In this document: positions 16,731 through 25,571 of the stretch, piece by piece
Numbering within the stretch: the first letter of the stretch is position 1
How the letters are laid out: each line of letters starts with the position of its first letter
Assembly (NCBI GenBank): GCA_031418715.1
Contig: JANOJL010000031.1
Location: forward strand, 124,001-188,000
Source: JANMDU01 sp031418715
GTDB taxonomy: Bacteria > Pseudomonadota > Gammaproteobacteria > Burkholderiales > Burkholderiaceae_C
Direction of reading: 5' to 3'
Length of the DNA: 64,000 nucleotides
The notes under the pieces: model-generated
What the model was told of the DNA's origin: nothing
Database searches by the model: none
What the model saw: only the letters and a program-made list of their open reading frames with translations
Position numbers and translations under genes: made by a program

Positions 16731-16735
16731 AGTGA
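16686..16735 (-). repeat. dispersed repeat encoding a signal peptide
   Basis: On the minus strand: ATGAAAAAAGTAGC, CTGCGCAG, TTTATAACGGC, TATCGCC, collinear with the copy at 16004-16070. The start codon replaces part of the TGCTAT palindrome arm. It is fully inside the start region of the DUF4124-glutaredoxin gene. Confidence 0.75.
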
Positions 16736-16793
16736 CCTCAAAGTGATCTAGTGGTATCTGATTGAAACCTAAACCTGATAGCCAAGGATAGTA

Positions 16794-18833
16794 TCAGGCC
16801 ATGCCTTGGTGGCGCAACAGGGCATCCAACTGCGGCGCTCTGCCTCTAAACGCGCAGAAGCTCTCAGCGGCTGACCGACTGCCGCCCACTTCGAGTACTT
16901 CGCGGCGATATTTGCGCCCTGTTTCAATTTGTGCTGCTGGCACACCGCCACTGCTCTGGGCAGCTTCTTCAAACGCGGCATACGCATCGGCACTGAGCAA
17001 TTCCGCCCATTTGTAGCTGTAATAACCCGCTGCATAGCCACCGGAGAACACATGGCCAAAGCTATTGGGGGTGCGCACCTCGCTCGGGCGCGGCAACACG
17101 CCGACTTCTTTGTGCGCAGCGCGAGAAATGGTCAGCGGATCAGCCTTCGCGCTGTCCGTTTCCATATGCATCTGCATGTCAAACAGCGAAAATTCAATCT
17201 GCCTCACGGTTTGCAAGCCGCTTTGGAAATTCTTCGCGGCGAGCATTTTGTCAAACAGCGCTCGGGGCAAGGGCGCACCGGTGTCGACATGCGCCGTCAT
17301 GTGCTTCAAGACATCCCATTCCCAGCAAAAATTCTCCATGAACTGGCTGGGCAGCTCCACTGCATCCCACTCCACGCCGCTGATGCCGCTCACATCGCGC
17401 TCATTCACCTGCGTGAGCATGTGATGCAAGCCATGGCCAAATTCATGGAAGAGCGTGATCACATCGTCATGCGTGAGCAGCGCGGGTTTGCCATCCACGC
17501 CATCGGCGAAATTACACACCAGTTGCGCTACGGGAATTTGCAATTTACCCGTATCAGGTCGCAGCCAGCGAGCACGTACATCGTCCATCCATGCCCCCCC
17601 GCGTTTGCCATCTCGCGCGGGCGTGTCGAGGTAAAACTGGGCGATCTTCTCGCCCTTCCGCATTAAGGCGTAAAACTCCACCTTGGCGTTCCACACTGGC
17701 GCATCATCGCGCTGAATATCGACTTCAAACAGTGTCTGAATGATATTAAATAGCCCTGCCAACACCTTGGGCGCAGTGAAATACTGCTTCACATCTTGCT
17801 CGCTAAAGCTGTATTTCGCCTCTTTCAGCTTCTCGCCGATGTAAGGCCAATCCCAAGCCTGCGGATCGCTCATACCCAATTCTTTAGATGCAAATTCGCG
17901 CATCTCCGCCACATCTTTTTCAGCAAACGGCTTGGCACGCTGGGCCAAATCGCGCAAAAAGCTCACCACCTCATCGGGCGAGCTCGCCATCTTCGGCACG
18001 AGCGAGACCTCCGCAAAATTCTCATAACCCAGCAGCTTGGCTTCTTCCTGCCTAAGAGCCAACAGCTCGCGCATGATGGGTGTATTGTCAAATTTCCCAG
18101 CTTCATACAACTCGCTAGCTCGGGTGTTGTGCGCCATATACATGCGTTTGCGCAACTCGCTGCTTTTCGCATACTGCATCACAGGCAAATAGCAAGGCAT
18201 TTTCAAACTGAGCTTGTAGCCCTCTTTGCCATCTGCCTGTGCCAATGAGCGAGCTGTAGAAATCACGTCTTCTGGCAATCCATCCAGCTCCTCCAACCCA
18301 GCAAAGTATGCAAACGCCTCGGTGGAATCCAGCGTGTTTTCGCTGAATTTTTGGCTGAGCTCAGATAGTTTCGTTTGAATCGCCGCAAACCTCTCCTTCA
18401 TCGCGCCTTCCAGCTCCGCGCCACCCAGCTTGAAGCTGCGCAGCGCATTCTCATGCGCCTTCTTTTGCTCTTTGTTCAGCGTGGCCACGTCAATCGCCTT
18501 GTATTTCGCAAACAAACGCTCATCCGAGCCGAGCGCGGTGTAAAACTCACTAACCTTCGGCAGCGCCTCGTTGTAAGCTGCCCGCAGTTCCGGTGAATCT
18601 GCCACCGCATTCAAATGCCCCACCGCGCCCCAAGCGCGTGAGAGCTTTTCTGTCTCCACATCCAGCGTCTTTGAAAGCTGCTTCCAGTCTGCCGGGAAAT
18701 CTGGCTCAGTGGCCGTATCCAGCGCCGTTTGAGCCTGTGCAATCAGCGTATCCACAGCTTCCGCCACGTGGTTGGGCAGGATCGCAGCAAATTGAGGAAG
18801 ATCAGAGAAATCGAGGAGAGGATTGGTGTTCAT
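16794..18833 (-). CDS. prlC: oligopeptidase A (M3 metallopeptidase)
   Basis: A cytoplasmic zinc oligopeptidase degrading short peptides, including released signal peptides. At 679 aa it is the size of E. coli OpdA. The zinc motif HEFGHGLHHM occurs about two-thirds along, followed by the downstream Glu region GVEWDAVELPSQFMENFCWE. The start MNTNPLLDFSDLPQFA aligns with family N-termini. It stands alone, with repeat-bearing and intergenic DNA on both sides. Confidence 0.95.
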   Translation of the reverse strand: MNTNPLLDFSDLPQFAAILPNHVAEAVDTLIAQAQTALDTATEPDFPADWKQLSKTLDVETEKLSRAWGAVGHLNAVADSPELRAAYNEALPKVSEFYTALGSDERLFAKYKAIDVATLNKEQKKAHENALRSFKLGGAELEGAMKERFAAIQTKLSELSQKFSENTLDSTEAFAYFAGLEELDGLPEDVISTARSLAQADGKEGYKLSLKMPCYLPVMQYAKSSELRKRMYMAHNTRASELYEAGKFDNTPIMRELLALRQEEAKLLGYENFAEVSLVPKMASSPDEVVSFLRDLAQRAKPFAEKDVAEMREFASKELGMSDPQAWDWPYIGEKLKEAKYSFSEQDVKQYFTAPKVLAGLFNIIQTLFEVDIQRDDAPVWNAKVEFYALMRKGEKIAQFYLDTPARDGKRGGAWMDDVRARWLRPDTGKLQIPVAQLVCNFADGVDGKPALLTHDDVITLFHEFGHGLHHMLTQVNERDVSGISGVEWDAVELPSQFMENFCWEWDVLKHMTAHVDTGAPLPRALFDKMLAAKNFQSGLQTVRQIEFSLFDMQMHMETDSAKADPLTISRAAHKEVGVLPRPSEVRTPNSFGHVFSGGYAAGYYSYKWAELLSADAYAAFEEAAQSSGGVPAAQIETGRKYRREVLEVGGSRSAAESFCAFRGRAPQLDALLRHQGMA

Positions 18834-18897
18834 CTGAATAAGATAGAGACCGTGCAGCTAAATTCAACAATAAAAACAATTTCGCCAATAGCTAGCT

Positions 18898-19377
18898 TCA
18901 ATCCCGGCCTGTCTTCTTCACCGATTTCATTTTTGGTTTCGCCCGCTTCACAGACCCGCCGCGTGTGACGCGTTCATTACCCAAGACGCGCAGGGTTTTG
19001 ACTTCTCTGCGGCCAGTGGAGCGGCTGGTTTTGGCGAATTTAACGTCTTTCGGAGCAGGCAGGCGGTCTTCGTCAAAGGCTTTTTCACCCTTGGCCTTAT
19101 CTGGCAAGGGCCGCCAGAGAACCAGCAGTTTGCCGATGTGCTGGATCGGCGCAGCGCCTAAATCGTCGCAAAGTTTGAGATAAACCGCTTCCCGGGCGGC
19201 GCGGTCATCGCCCGTCACGCGGACTTTGATCAAGCCATGGGAATTGAGTGCCAGATTGATTTCTTTTTGCACGCCTTCGGTCAGCCCGTCATTGCCGATG
19301 ATGACGACAGGAGCGAGGTGGTGCGCGTCGGCGCGGATGGCCTTGCGTTGTTGGATGGTGAGTTCTATTTTTGGCAT
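18898..19377 (-). CDS. YhbY-like CRM-domain RNA-binding protein
   Basis: A 159-aa protein. Residues 1 to about 95 form a CRM domain (LTIQQRKAIRADAHHLAPVV, IGNDGLTEGV, IGKLLVLWRP), as in YhbY, which associates with the large ribosomal subunit. A basic Lys/Arg-rich tail follows. The start MPKIELTIQQRK was chosen over an upstream ATG. It is divergent from rlmE, the usual arrangement, pointing to ribosome assembly. Confidence 0.9.
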   Translation of the reverse strand: MPKIELTIQQRKAIRADAHHLAPVVIIGNDGLTEGVQKEINLALNSHGLIKVRVTGDDRAAREAVYLKLCDDLGAAPIQHIGKLLVLWRPLPDKAKGEKAFDEDRLPAPKDVKFAKTSRSTGRREVKTLRVLGNERVTRGGSVKRAKPKMKSVKKTGRD

Positions 19378-19445
19378 GATGAGGGCATTCTGAGGCAGCA
19401 AAGGCTGACGTGGGACAATTATCCCCCGCGCAGCACATTAAACCC

Positions 19446-20207
19446 ATGAAGATCAAGTCTAAACAAGTCAATAAAGCGTGGTTTAACGACCATATTAACG
19501 ATCCTTACGTCAAGATGGCGAAAAAGGATGGCTACCGTGCGCGCGCAGCTTACAAGCTCAAGGAAATTGATGAGGTGCTGAAACTCCTCAAGCCCGGCCA
19601 AGTCATCGTCGATTTAGGCTCGGCGCCCGGTGCCTGGAGCCAGTATGCGCGGCGCAAGCTGGCTCCGAAAAACGAAAGTATAGGCAAAGGTGGCGGCGCG
19701 GCGGTGGGCGAGTTAAATGGCGTGATCATTGCACTTGATATCTTGCCAATGGCGCCGGTTGAAGATGTGCAATTCATCCAAGGCGATTTTTCGACCGATG
19801 AAGTGCTGGAGCAGTTGCTCTCAAAAGTAGAGCAGTCTACGCTTATTCCACAAGAGATAGAGCCTGATAATGCTTCAAAAATACGGGATCTGAGAGTGGT
19901 CGATGTGGTGATTAGCGACATGGCACCGAATCTGTCTGGCGTGGCATCAAGCGATTCAGCTCGCGTGGCCGAACTGGTGGAATTGGCCATGAATTTCGCT
20001 TGCATCACGCTCAAACCCGAAGGCACTTTGGTCGTCAAACTTTTCCATGGCAGCGGCTACAGTCAACTGGTGGAGCTGTTTAAAAAGACATTCAAAGTGG
20101 TCAAGCCGATCAAGCCAAAGGCCAGCAGAGACAAGTCTTCCGAGACTTTTTTGGTGGGCATGGGGCTCAAGCCGGGTGCGATGCAAAACAGCCTGACTCG
20201 GCCTTGA
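19446..20207 (+). CDS. rlmE: 23S rRNA 2'-O-ribose U2552 methyltransferase
   Basis: RrmJ/FtsJ methyltransferase acting on 23S rRNA in the 50S subunit. Motifs: VDLGSAPGAWSQYA (SAM binding), the catalytic-region DMAPNLSG and VVKLFHGSGY. Start MKIKSKQVNKAWF. It is 253 aa, about 45 longer than E. coli RlmE, with extra residues near NESIGKGGGAAVGELN and between LLSKVEQ and VDVVISDM. The second insert may derive from a decayed dispersed repeat (19817-19870). It is followed by ftsH, the conserved order. Confidence 0.94.
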   Translation: MKIKSKQVNKAWFNDHINDPYVKMAKKDGYRARAAYKLKEIDEVLKLLKPGQVIVDLGSAPGAWSQYARRKLAPKNESIGKGGGAAVGELNGVIIALDILPMAPVEDVQFIQGDFSTDEVLEQLLSKVEQSTLIPQEIEPDNASKIRDLRVVDVVISDMAPNLSGVASSDSARVAELVELAMNFACITLKPEGTLVVKLFHGSGYSQLVELFKKTFKVVKPIKPKASRDKSSETFLVGMGLKPGAMQNSLTRP

Positions 20208-20308
20208 TTTGCCATGAATCCTACGTGGAGCGAGAAAAGGGCGTGACGATTCACAAAAAGTGTACGAAAGCCCTTCTCAATCAAGGTGTTTGAGAATGCG
20301 CGAGCTGG

Positions 20309-20337
20309 CTTGAAAAGCCTAAAATAGAGCCTACCTT
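20309..20337 (+). promoter_or_regulatory. candidate heat-shock promoter before ftsH
   Basis: CTTGAAA is followed after 14 bases by CCTACCTT, a loose match to the sigma-32 pattern CTTGAAA-N11-15-CCCCATNT. FtsH is heat-shock regulated in many proteobacteria. The -10 part fits weakly. Confidence 0.3.
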
Positions 20338-20342
20338 ATGTC

Positions 20343-20373
20343 AAACGCAGGTCTGTGTTACCCGCGTTTTTTT
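20343..20373 (+). terminator. hairpin with T-run in the rlmE-ftsH gap
   Basis: AAACGC...GCGTTT arms with an inner GG/CC pair, followed by seven T bases. It could end rlmE transcripts or act as a leader hairpin 38 bases before ftsH. The rest of 20208-20410 shows no gene. Confidence 0.45.
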
Positions 20374-20410
20374 GAAATGCTAGCCGCAAGGTTGGCAATG
20401 GAGTTTTGTT

Positions 20411-22342
20411 TTGAACAACAACAACCAATGGTTTTCTAAAATCGCCGTCTGGCTCGTGATTGCGCTGATCTTGTTCACTGTGTTTAAGCAGTTTGAAGGC
20501 AGAACCAATCCTTCGGGCCCGCAGGTGCTGTATTCGCAGTTCATTGACGATGTGCAGCGAGGCAAAATCAAGAAGGTAGAAATTCAACGCAATCCCGGCA
20601 AGCCATCGGTGATTGCTGTTACACCGAATGATGGCGTGCGCTATTCTTTGGTCGATCCAGGTGATTTCCAGTTGGTCAACGATCTGGTCAAGCATGGCGT
20701 GGAATTCAACGCGGCGCAGCCAGAGGAAGGCTCTTTCCTCCTGTCGATTCTGATCAACTGGGCACCCATGTTGCTTTTCATCGGCGTGTGGATTTATTTC
20801 ATGCGGCAAATGCAAGGCGGCGGTAAGGGTGGTGCGTTCAGCTTTGGTAAATCCAAAGCGCGCATGATGGATGAAAACAACAACACTGTCACGTTTGCTG
20901 ATGTGGCGGGCTGTGATGAAGCCAAAGAAGAGGTCAAGGAAGTAGTGGACTTTTTGAAAGATCCCGGTCGCTTCCAGAAGCTCGGTGGGCGCATTCCGCG
21001 CGGCCTACTGCTAGTTGGCCCTCCCGGTACAGGTAAGACTTTGCTCGCCAAATCGATTGCTGGCGAAGCGAAAGTGCCTTTCTTCTCGATTTCTGGCTCA
21101 GACTTCGTGGAAATGTTTGTTGGCGTGGGCGCATCCCGTGTGCGCGACATGTTTGAAAACGCCAAGAAAAATGCGCCTTGCATTATCTTCATTGACGAAA
21201 TCGATGCTGTGGGTCGCCAGCGCGGTGCGGGCTTGGGCGGTGGCAATGATGAGCGCGAGCAAACGCTGAACCAAATGCTGGTGGAGATGGATGGCTTTGA
21301 AACCAATCTCGGCGTGATCGTGGTGGCTGCCACCAACCGCCCCGATATCTTGGATGCTGCGCTCTTGCGCCCCGGCCGTTTTGACCGTCAGGTGTATGTC
21401 ACGCTGCCCGATATCCGTGGTCGTGAGCAGATTCTGAATGTGCACATGCGCAAAATCCCGATGGGGCAAGACGTGAACCCGAGCGTGATTGCGCGTGGTA
21501 CTCCTGGCATGAGCGGCGCTGATTTGGCGAACCTGTGCAATGAAGCCGCACTGATGGCTGCTCGTCGCAATGCGCGCGTGGTTGAGATGGTGGACTTTGA
21601 GAAAGCAAAAGACAAAATCTTGATGGGCCCAGAGCGCAAGAGCATGATCATGCCCGAGGAAGAGCGCAAAAACACCGCCTATCACGAGTCTGGTCATGCA
21701 CTGATTGGCCGCTTGCTACCCAAATGCGATCCAGTGCATAAAGTGACGATCATCCCGCGTGGCCGTGCTTTAGGTGTGACGATGAGCCTTCCCGAGAAAG
21801 ACCGCTACAGCTACGACAAAGAGTTCATGCTGAACCAAATCGCCATGCTGTTTGGTGGCCGCATCGCTGAAGAAGTGTTCATGAACCAGATGACCACGGG
21901 CGCATCGAATGACTTTGAGCGCGCTACGGGCATAGCCCGCGACATGGTGACGCGCTACGGCATGACCGAAGCGTTAGGCCCGATGGTCTATGCCGATAAC
22001 GAAGGCGAAGTCTTCTTAGGCCGCAGCGTGACCAAGACCACCAACATGAGCGAAGTCACGATGCAAAAGGTGGATGCTGAGGTGCGCAAAATCATCGATA
22101 CGCAATACGCCCTAGCGCGTAAGCTGATCGAAGAAAACCAAGACAAAATGCACGCGATGGCCAAAGCCCTGCTCGAATGGGAAACCATCGACATGACGCA
22201 CCTGGACGACATCATGGCAGGCCGCACACCGACCGCGCCGAAAGATTGGGTGCCTCGCGGCACCACACCTCCTCTAGGCGGTGGCGATGGCGGCTCTGGT
22301 AATGCACCTGTTGCGACGCAACCTGCGCCGACAGCGGCTTGA
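20411..22342 (+). CDS. ftsH: ATP-dependent zinc metalloprotease FtsH
   Basis: A membrane-anchored AAA protease degrading misfolded membrane proteins and regulators such as LpxC and sigma-32. It is 643 aa with TM1 at 11-25, TM2 at about 109-131, Walker A GPPGTGKT at 203-210, Walker B IIFIDEIDAVG, SRH region TNRPDILDAALLRPGRFDR and zinc motif HESGH. The start is TTG with GGAG 7 bases upstream. A Gly/Pro/Thr-rich tail ends the protein. A strong terminator follows. Confidence 0.97.
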   Translation: MNNNNQWFSKIAVWLVIALILFTVFKQFEGRTNPSGPQVLYSQFIDDVQRGKIKKVEIQRNPGKPSVIAVTPNDGVRYSLVDPGDFQLVNDLVKHGVEFNAAQPEEGSFLLSILINWAPMLLFIGVWIYFMRQMQGGGKGGAFSFGKSKARMMDENNNTVTFADVAGCDEAKEEVKEVVDFLKDPGRFQKLGGRIPRGLLLVGPPGTGKTLLAKSIAGEAKVPFFSISGSDFVEMFVGVGASRVRDMFENAKKNAPCIIFIDEIDAVGRQRGAGLGGGNDEREQTLNQMLVEMDGFETNLGVIVVAATNRPDILDAALLRPGRFDRQVYVTLPDIRGREQILNVHMRKIPMGQDVNPSVIARGTPGMSGADLANLCNEAALMAARRNARVVEMVDFEKAKDKILMGPERKSMIMPEEERKNTAYHESGHALIGRLLPKCDPVHKVTIIPRGRALGVTMSLPEKDRYSYDKEFMLNQIAMLFGGRIAEEVFMNQMTTGASNDFERATGIARDMVTRYGMTEALGPMVYADNEGEVFLGRSVTKTTNMSEVTMQKVDAEVRKIIDTQYALARKLIEENQDKMHAMAKALLEWETIDMTHLDDIMAGRTPTAPKDWVPRGTTPPLGGGDGGSGNAPVATQPAPTAA

Positions 22343-22367
22343 TGCCAAGCTAACACAGCAATGATTT

Positions 22368-22391
22368 ACGGGGCCTCGCAGCCCCGTTTTT
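22368..22391 (+). terminator. rho-independent terminator after ftsH
   Basis: A 7-bp stem ACGGGGC/GCCCCGT with loop CTCGCA, followed by five T bases, 25 bases after the ftsH stop. Confidence 0.9.
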
Positions 22392-22415
22392 CATGGCGCT
22401 TTATCATTAAGCATC

Positions 22416-23306
22416 ATGCTTTGGCACACCACCCGTTTTCAAATTGACCTGTCAACACCCAAGATCATGGGTATTGTGAACGTCACGCCGGATTCGTTTT
22501 CAGACGGTGGGCAGCATGCAAATGCATCGGTCGCGCTCAAGCACTGCGAGGCGCTGTTAAAAAACGGCGCAGATATTCTGGACATTGGCGGCGAATCTTC
22601 GCGCCCCGGCGCACCGCCAGTGTCGCTGGAAGAGGAGCTAGCTCGGGTGATGCCGGTGCTGATAGAAGCGGTGAAGCTGGGTGTGCCAATTTCTGTGGAC
22701 ACTTACAAGCCGCATGTGATGCAAGCCGCGCTCGATGCAGGGGCGGACATCATCAACGACATTTGGGGCTTTCGGCAAAACGGCGCAAAAGAAGTGGTGA
22801 TGCAGCATGGCAGTTGCGGCTTGGTGATGATGCACATGCACCGTGATCCGCTGACAATGCAGCTGCAGCCGATGCTTGAAGCGCAAGATGTTGTGCAGCG
22901 CGTGAAGAACGATTTGCTATTATTTACAGAGCATCTTTCGCAGTATTTACAACGGCCAAGTGCCGATTTCTCTCAAAAAAACGCCCCTGATACAAGTTTG
23001 CAACAGCGCTTGTTGATCGACCCAGGCATTGGCTTTGGAAAAACTGTATCGCAAAATTTTGCGCTGCTGGCTCGGCAGCGTGAATTGCTGGAGCTGGGTT
23101 TTCCGCTGCTCGCAGGTTGGTCGCGCAAATCATCGCTCGGCGCAGTGACGGGGCTGGATCAAGCCAGCGAGCGTTTGATTCCCAGCGTTGCAGCAGCGCT
23201 GTTGGCAGTGGAGCGCGGCGCGAGTGTGCTGCGTGTGCACGATGTGCGCGAGACGATGCTTGCTTTGAAGGTGTGGCTGGCAGCTCCCTCATCAGAAGAT
23301 AAATGA
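22416..23306 (+). CDS. folP: dihydropteroate synthase
   Basis: Condenses p-aminobenzoate with dihydropterin pyrophosphate in folate synthesis; the sulfonamide target. Motifs: GIVNVTPDSFSDGG, ADILDIGGESSRPG, DAGADIINDIWG and LLAGWSRKSSLGAVTG. At 296 aa it is slightly long. The extra lies between VKNDLLLF and LLIDPGIGFGK, where a dispersed repeat reads through in frame. Follows ftsH, then reaches a repeat and an IS remnant. Confidence 0.95.
   Translation: MLWHTTRFQIDLSTPKIMGIVNVTPDSFSDGGQHANASVALKHCEALLKNGADILDIGGESSRPGAPPVSLEEELARVMPVLIEAVKLGVPISVDTYKPHVMQAALDAGADIINDIWGFRQNGAKEVVMQHGSCGLVMMHMHRDPLTMQLQPMLEAQDVVQRVKNDLLLFTEHLSQYLQRPSADFSQKNAPDTSLQQRLLIDPGIGFGKTVSQNFALLARQRELLELGFPLLAGWSRKSSLGAVTGLDQASERLIPSVAAALLAVERGASVLRVHDVRETMLALKVWLAAPSSEDK
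22914..22984 (+). repeat. dispersed repeat copy inside folP
   Basis: TTGCTATTATTTA, GCATCTTTCGCAG, TATTTACAACGGCC, then GCCGATTTCTCTCAAAAAAA align in order with the consensus, somewhat diverged. It encodes LLLFTEHLSQYLQRPSADFS. Confidence 0.6.
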
Positions 23307-23314
23307 TACTCTTT

Positions 23315-23334
23315 TAGCTATTATTTTGATAGCA
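23315..23334 (+). repeat. partial dispersed repeat (palindrome only)
   Basis: TAGCTATTATTTTGATAGCA just after the folP stop; the core and tail modules are missing, and an IS30 remnant begins immediately after. The element may have landed beside or in the repeat. Confidence 0.5.
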
Positions 23335-23340
23335 AACTAT

Positions 23341-23778
23341 GAAGATAATACAAGCGGTGGTCTCAAATCCAAGTGCAACATCGCCAGTTTGATGGATGGT
23401 GCCGGTTTGACCTTCAAGTTTAGCCAGCCACTGCCCATAAACTTCCAACTGCGTGCTCCAGCCTAGCGTCTTGCGCGGTCTGCCGTTGATCTGATCTGCA
23501 ATTTCATCTAGCTGCTCTTGGCCATCTCCATGCCCCTGTCATACGTCAATGTCTTGCGCATCGGCTGAGCTACTGAGTTGAGCTTGTCTGTAAAGGCTTG
23601 CAGCACGTTGGCAGCAATAGCTGGCTGGGGGTGAGGCAGTTTGACAAGCATCAACAGCCGACTGGTTCGCTCGACCAGCGTGCCCACGCGGTTCTTCAAC
23701 TGCCCCCTGCGTTCATGCCCACTGCCATAGCGCTTGAATTTGCTATCGTTCGTACTGAGACAAAGGTTTGTGGCTCAT
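23341..23778 (-). pseudogene. IS30-family transposase remnant
   Basis: Read on the minus strand: an N-terminus MSHKPLSQYER with two in-frame stops just after it, then a jump to LKNRVGTLVERTSRLLMLVKLP and LRKTLTYDRG-like MRKTLTYDRGMEMA. A shifted frame then resumes with EQLDEIADQINGRPRKTLGW. The catalytic Glu region and much of the DDE core and DNA-binding part are deleted. Three or more lesions make it non-functional. 23779-23988 holds no recognisable gene. Confidence 0.85.
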
Positions 23779-23988
23779 GGGCTCTCCAGTAGATTAGCAG
23801 ATCAAAAGAGGGAGCTTTGATGCCATCTATCTTTGCCCCTCCTTTTGCTCTTGTGCAACTCGTACTGGAATGCAAGCGCTCATAAATCCTAGAAATCCAA
23901 GGTAAATATAAGCGATGCATAGTGTCATATCATGCAGACTTGCGCATGTTCGCAGTCATTAAATCTCAGGCGTTTTAAATAAAAACTC

Positions 23989-25188
23989 ATGGCAAGAATA
24001 GTAGTTTTAGAAGACGATACGGCCACCCGTAAACTGATCACCGCTTTGCTGAAAAAGGCAGGCCATGAAGTGACCGATGTGGACAATGGCGCGGAGGGTT
24101 TGCTCACCGTGCTGGCGGAGCTGCCTGACTTGGTTGTCAGCGATGTGGAGATGCCCAAAATCAACGGCTTTGAAGTGCTCAGCGATATGCGTAGCACCCC
24201 TGAGACAGCGCTCACACCCGTTATCTTGCTCACCGCTAGTGCAAGCCCTCAAGACATGCAGCGCGCCTTGAGCCAGGGTGCCAATGATTACCTCACCAAG
24301 CCTTTTGACCCAGACAAGCTGATGGCTGCCATCAATCGCCAGCTAGAAATTTTGGCGGGGCAGTTAGGCCGTGATGCTCAGCGCTTGGGTGCAGGTTTTG
24401 AAAAAACTGCGCCTGCAGATTTGGCACTGCTGTCTGCAACCAACGCAGATCGAACCCCATCCCGCTCTGCGACACTGGAAGATATATCACCCACTGAGGC
24501 GATGGCGCTCGACCCCTATTTTGAGCAATCTCTGAGCGAAAAGGCCGCTAAGTTGCCGCGACAACAACTGGGCTCTGCTTGGGCGGTGAGTATGCAAGTG
24601 CACAACGCGCAAGCACTGCGCGATGCCATGCCTCTGAAGGCTTGGCGCGCGTTGCTGCGCCAATTGTTTCTCCCGATCAGCAAAGACACGGCGCTGCGTA
24701 ATGCCGAGTATGTGGATTTGGACGAGGCGCGCTTGACACTGTATTTCTTGGATCAACCCAAAGACGGCGCAATGGGCTATGTGCGCGCAGCGCAAGCGGT
24801 GCAATCCATGTTGCGCTCAGGCCTACACAGTAAAGCTTGGCTGGCGACAGAGTTTCCTGAGATCAAGCTGCCGTTGCTGCGCGTACTCACCAGCCTGCAT
24901 TTCGGGCCGATTGATGTCGTTCGTATGCCGCTGGCTCATGGCGGCGAGCGCGACACCGTGGTGGGCCTCACAGCAGACTTCATTCAAAGTGTGCGAGAAG
25001 GCGAGCCGCGCGTGCTTTGGCGCGTCTTAGGCACGGCCGCAGCTGTGGCTGCGTCGCACAGCACCTATCGCTTAGGCACGCAAACTGAGATCAGTGCGGG
25101 CAGCCAAGAGCTGAAGGTGCATGCGCTGCAAGGCATGAACCCAGCATGGGCGCAGGGCGAGCCGCTAGCCGATGCAGCTTGGATTTAA
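23989..25188 (+). CDS. response regulator with degenerate cyclase-like domain
   Basis: A 399-aa protein. Residues 1-120 form a receiver domain with acidic pocket EDD (8-10), phospho-acceptor Asp52 (SDVEMPKINGFE), Thr82 and Lys104. Residues about 190-345 resemble a class III adenylate/guanylate cyclase fold (LHFGPIDVVRMPL, DTVVGLTADFIQSV), but the usual metal-binding Asp pair is not evident, so it may bind rather than make nucleotides. The next intact gene is a cNMP-binding phospholipase on the same strand, hinting at a shared pathway. The cyclase similarity is by eye. Confidence 0.75.
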   Translation: MARIVVLEDDTATRKLITALLKKAGHEVTDVDNGAEGLLTVLAELPDLVVSDVEMPKINGFEVLSDMRSTPETALTPVILLTASASPQDMQRALSQGANDYLTKPFDPDKLMAAINRQLEILAGQLGRDAQRLGAGFEKTAPADLALLSATNADRTPSRSATLEDISPTEAMALDPYFEQSLSEKAAKLPRQQLGSAWAVSMQVHNAQALRDAMPLKAWRALLRQLFLPISKDTALRNAEYVDLDEARLTLYFLDQPKDGAMGYVRAAQAVQSMLRSGLHSKAWLATEFPEIKLPLLRVLTSLHFGPIDVVRMPLAHGGERDTVVGLTADFIQSVREGEPRVLWRVLGTAAAVAASHSTYRLGTQTEISAGSQELKVHALQGMNPAWAQGEPLADAAWI

Positions 25189-25239
25189 ATTCAAAGTTGC
25201 TGCGTGACCTGCAGTCGCGTGAAGTCACTTGCAGCGAAT

Positions 25240-25380
25240 CAAGTGTCCAAGGCGAGCTGCTGTGGTCTGACCGTTCTTTTGCACACATTGCCCAGCCAAC
25301 CAAATGCCTAATTAGCCGCTGACGCTTGCAGCAAGCGCTTTCCGCCTGCGGACAAATTGTGCACGATGTGATCTTGCTTA
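25240..25380 (-). pseudogene. relic of the amidohydrolase gene 3' end
   Basis: Translated on the minus strand it gives HIVHNLSAGGKRLLQASAAN, a stop, then AFGWLGNVCKR. This aligns with HIVRDLPAGGKRLLQGVSGY and LGTWVAGQCVQR of the intact amidohydrolase at 27515-29338. A stop and drift show it is dead. The patatin gene lies between relic and intact copy. The rest of 25189-25571 shows no gene apart from a repeat fragment. Confidence 0.7.
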
Positions 25381-25490
25381 CCGCGCTCTCAAGTCGCGCC
25401 GTGGCAAAGCATTGCCAGATACTACGTAGGGTTTAGAGTCTGTTTGATTGACGAGAAAGTATGGGATGATCCGACTCTGAGGGATCAGGA

Positions 25491-25511
25491 TTGCTATCAT
25501 ATTTATAGCAA
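25491..25511 (+). repeat. partial dispersed repeat
   Basis: TTGCTATCATATTTATAGCAA palindrome in the AT-rich region before the patatin gene; the other modules are not recognisable. Confidence 0.45.
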
Positions 25512-25571
25512 AATACCTATATTTGAGATAGAAAATCAACCAAGTTAGTTATAAATTATTAAGATTGCTCC

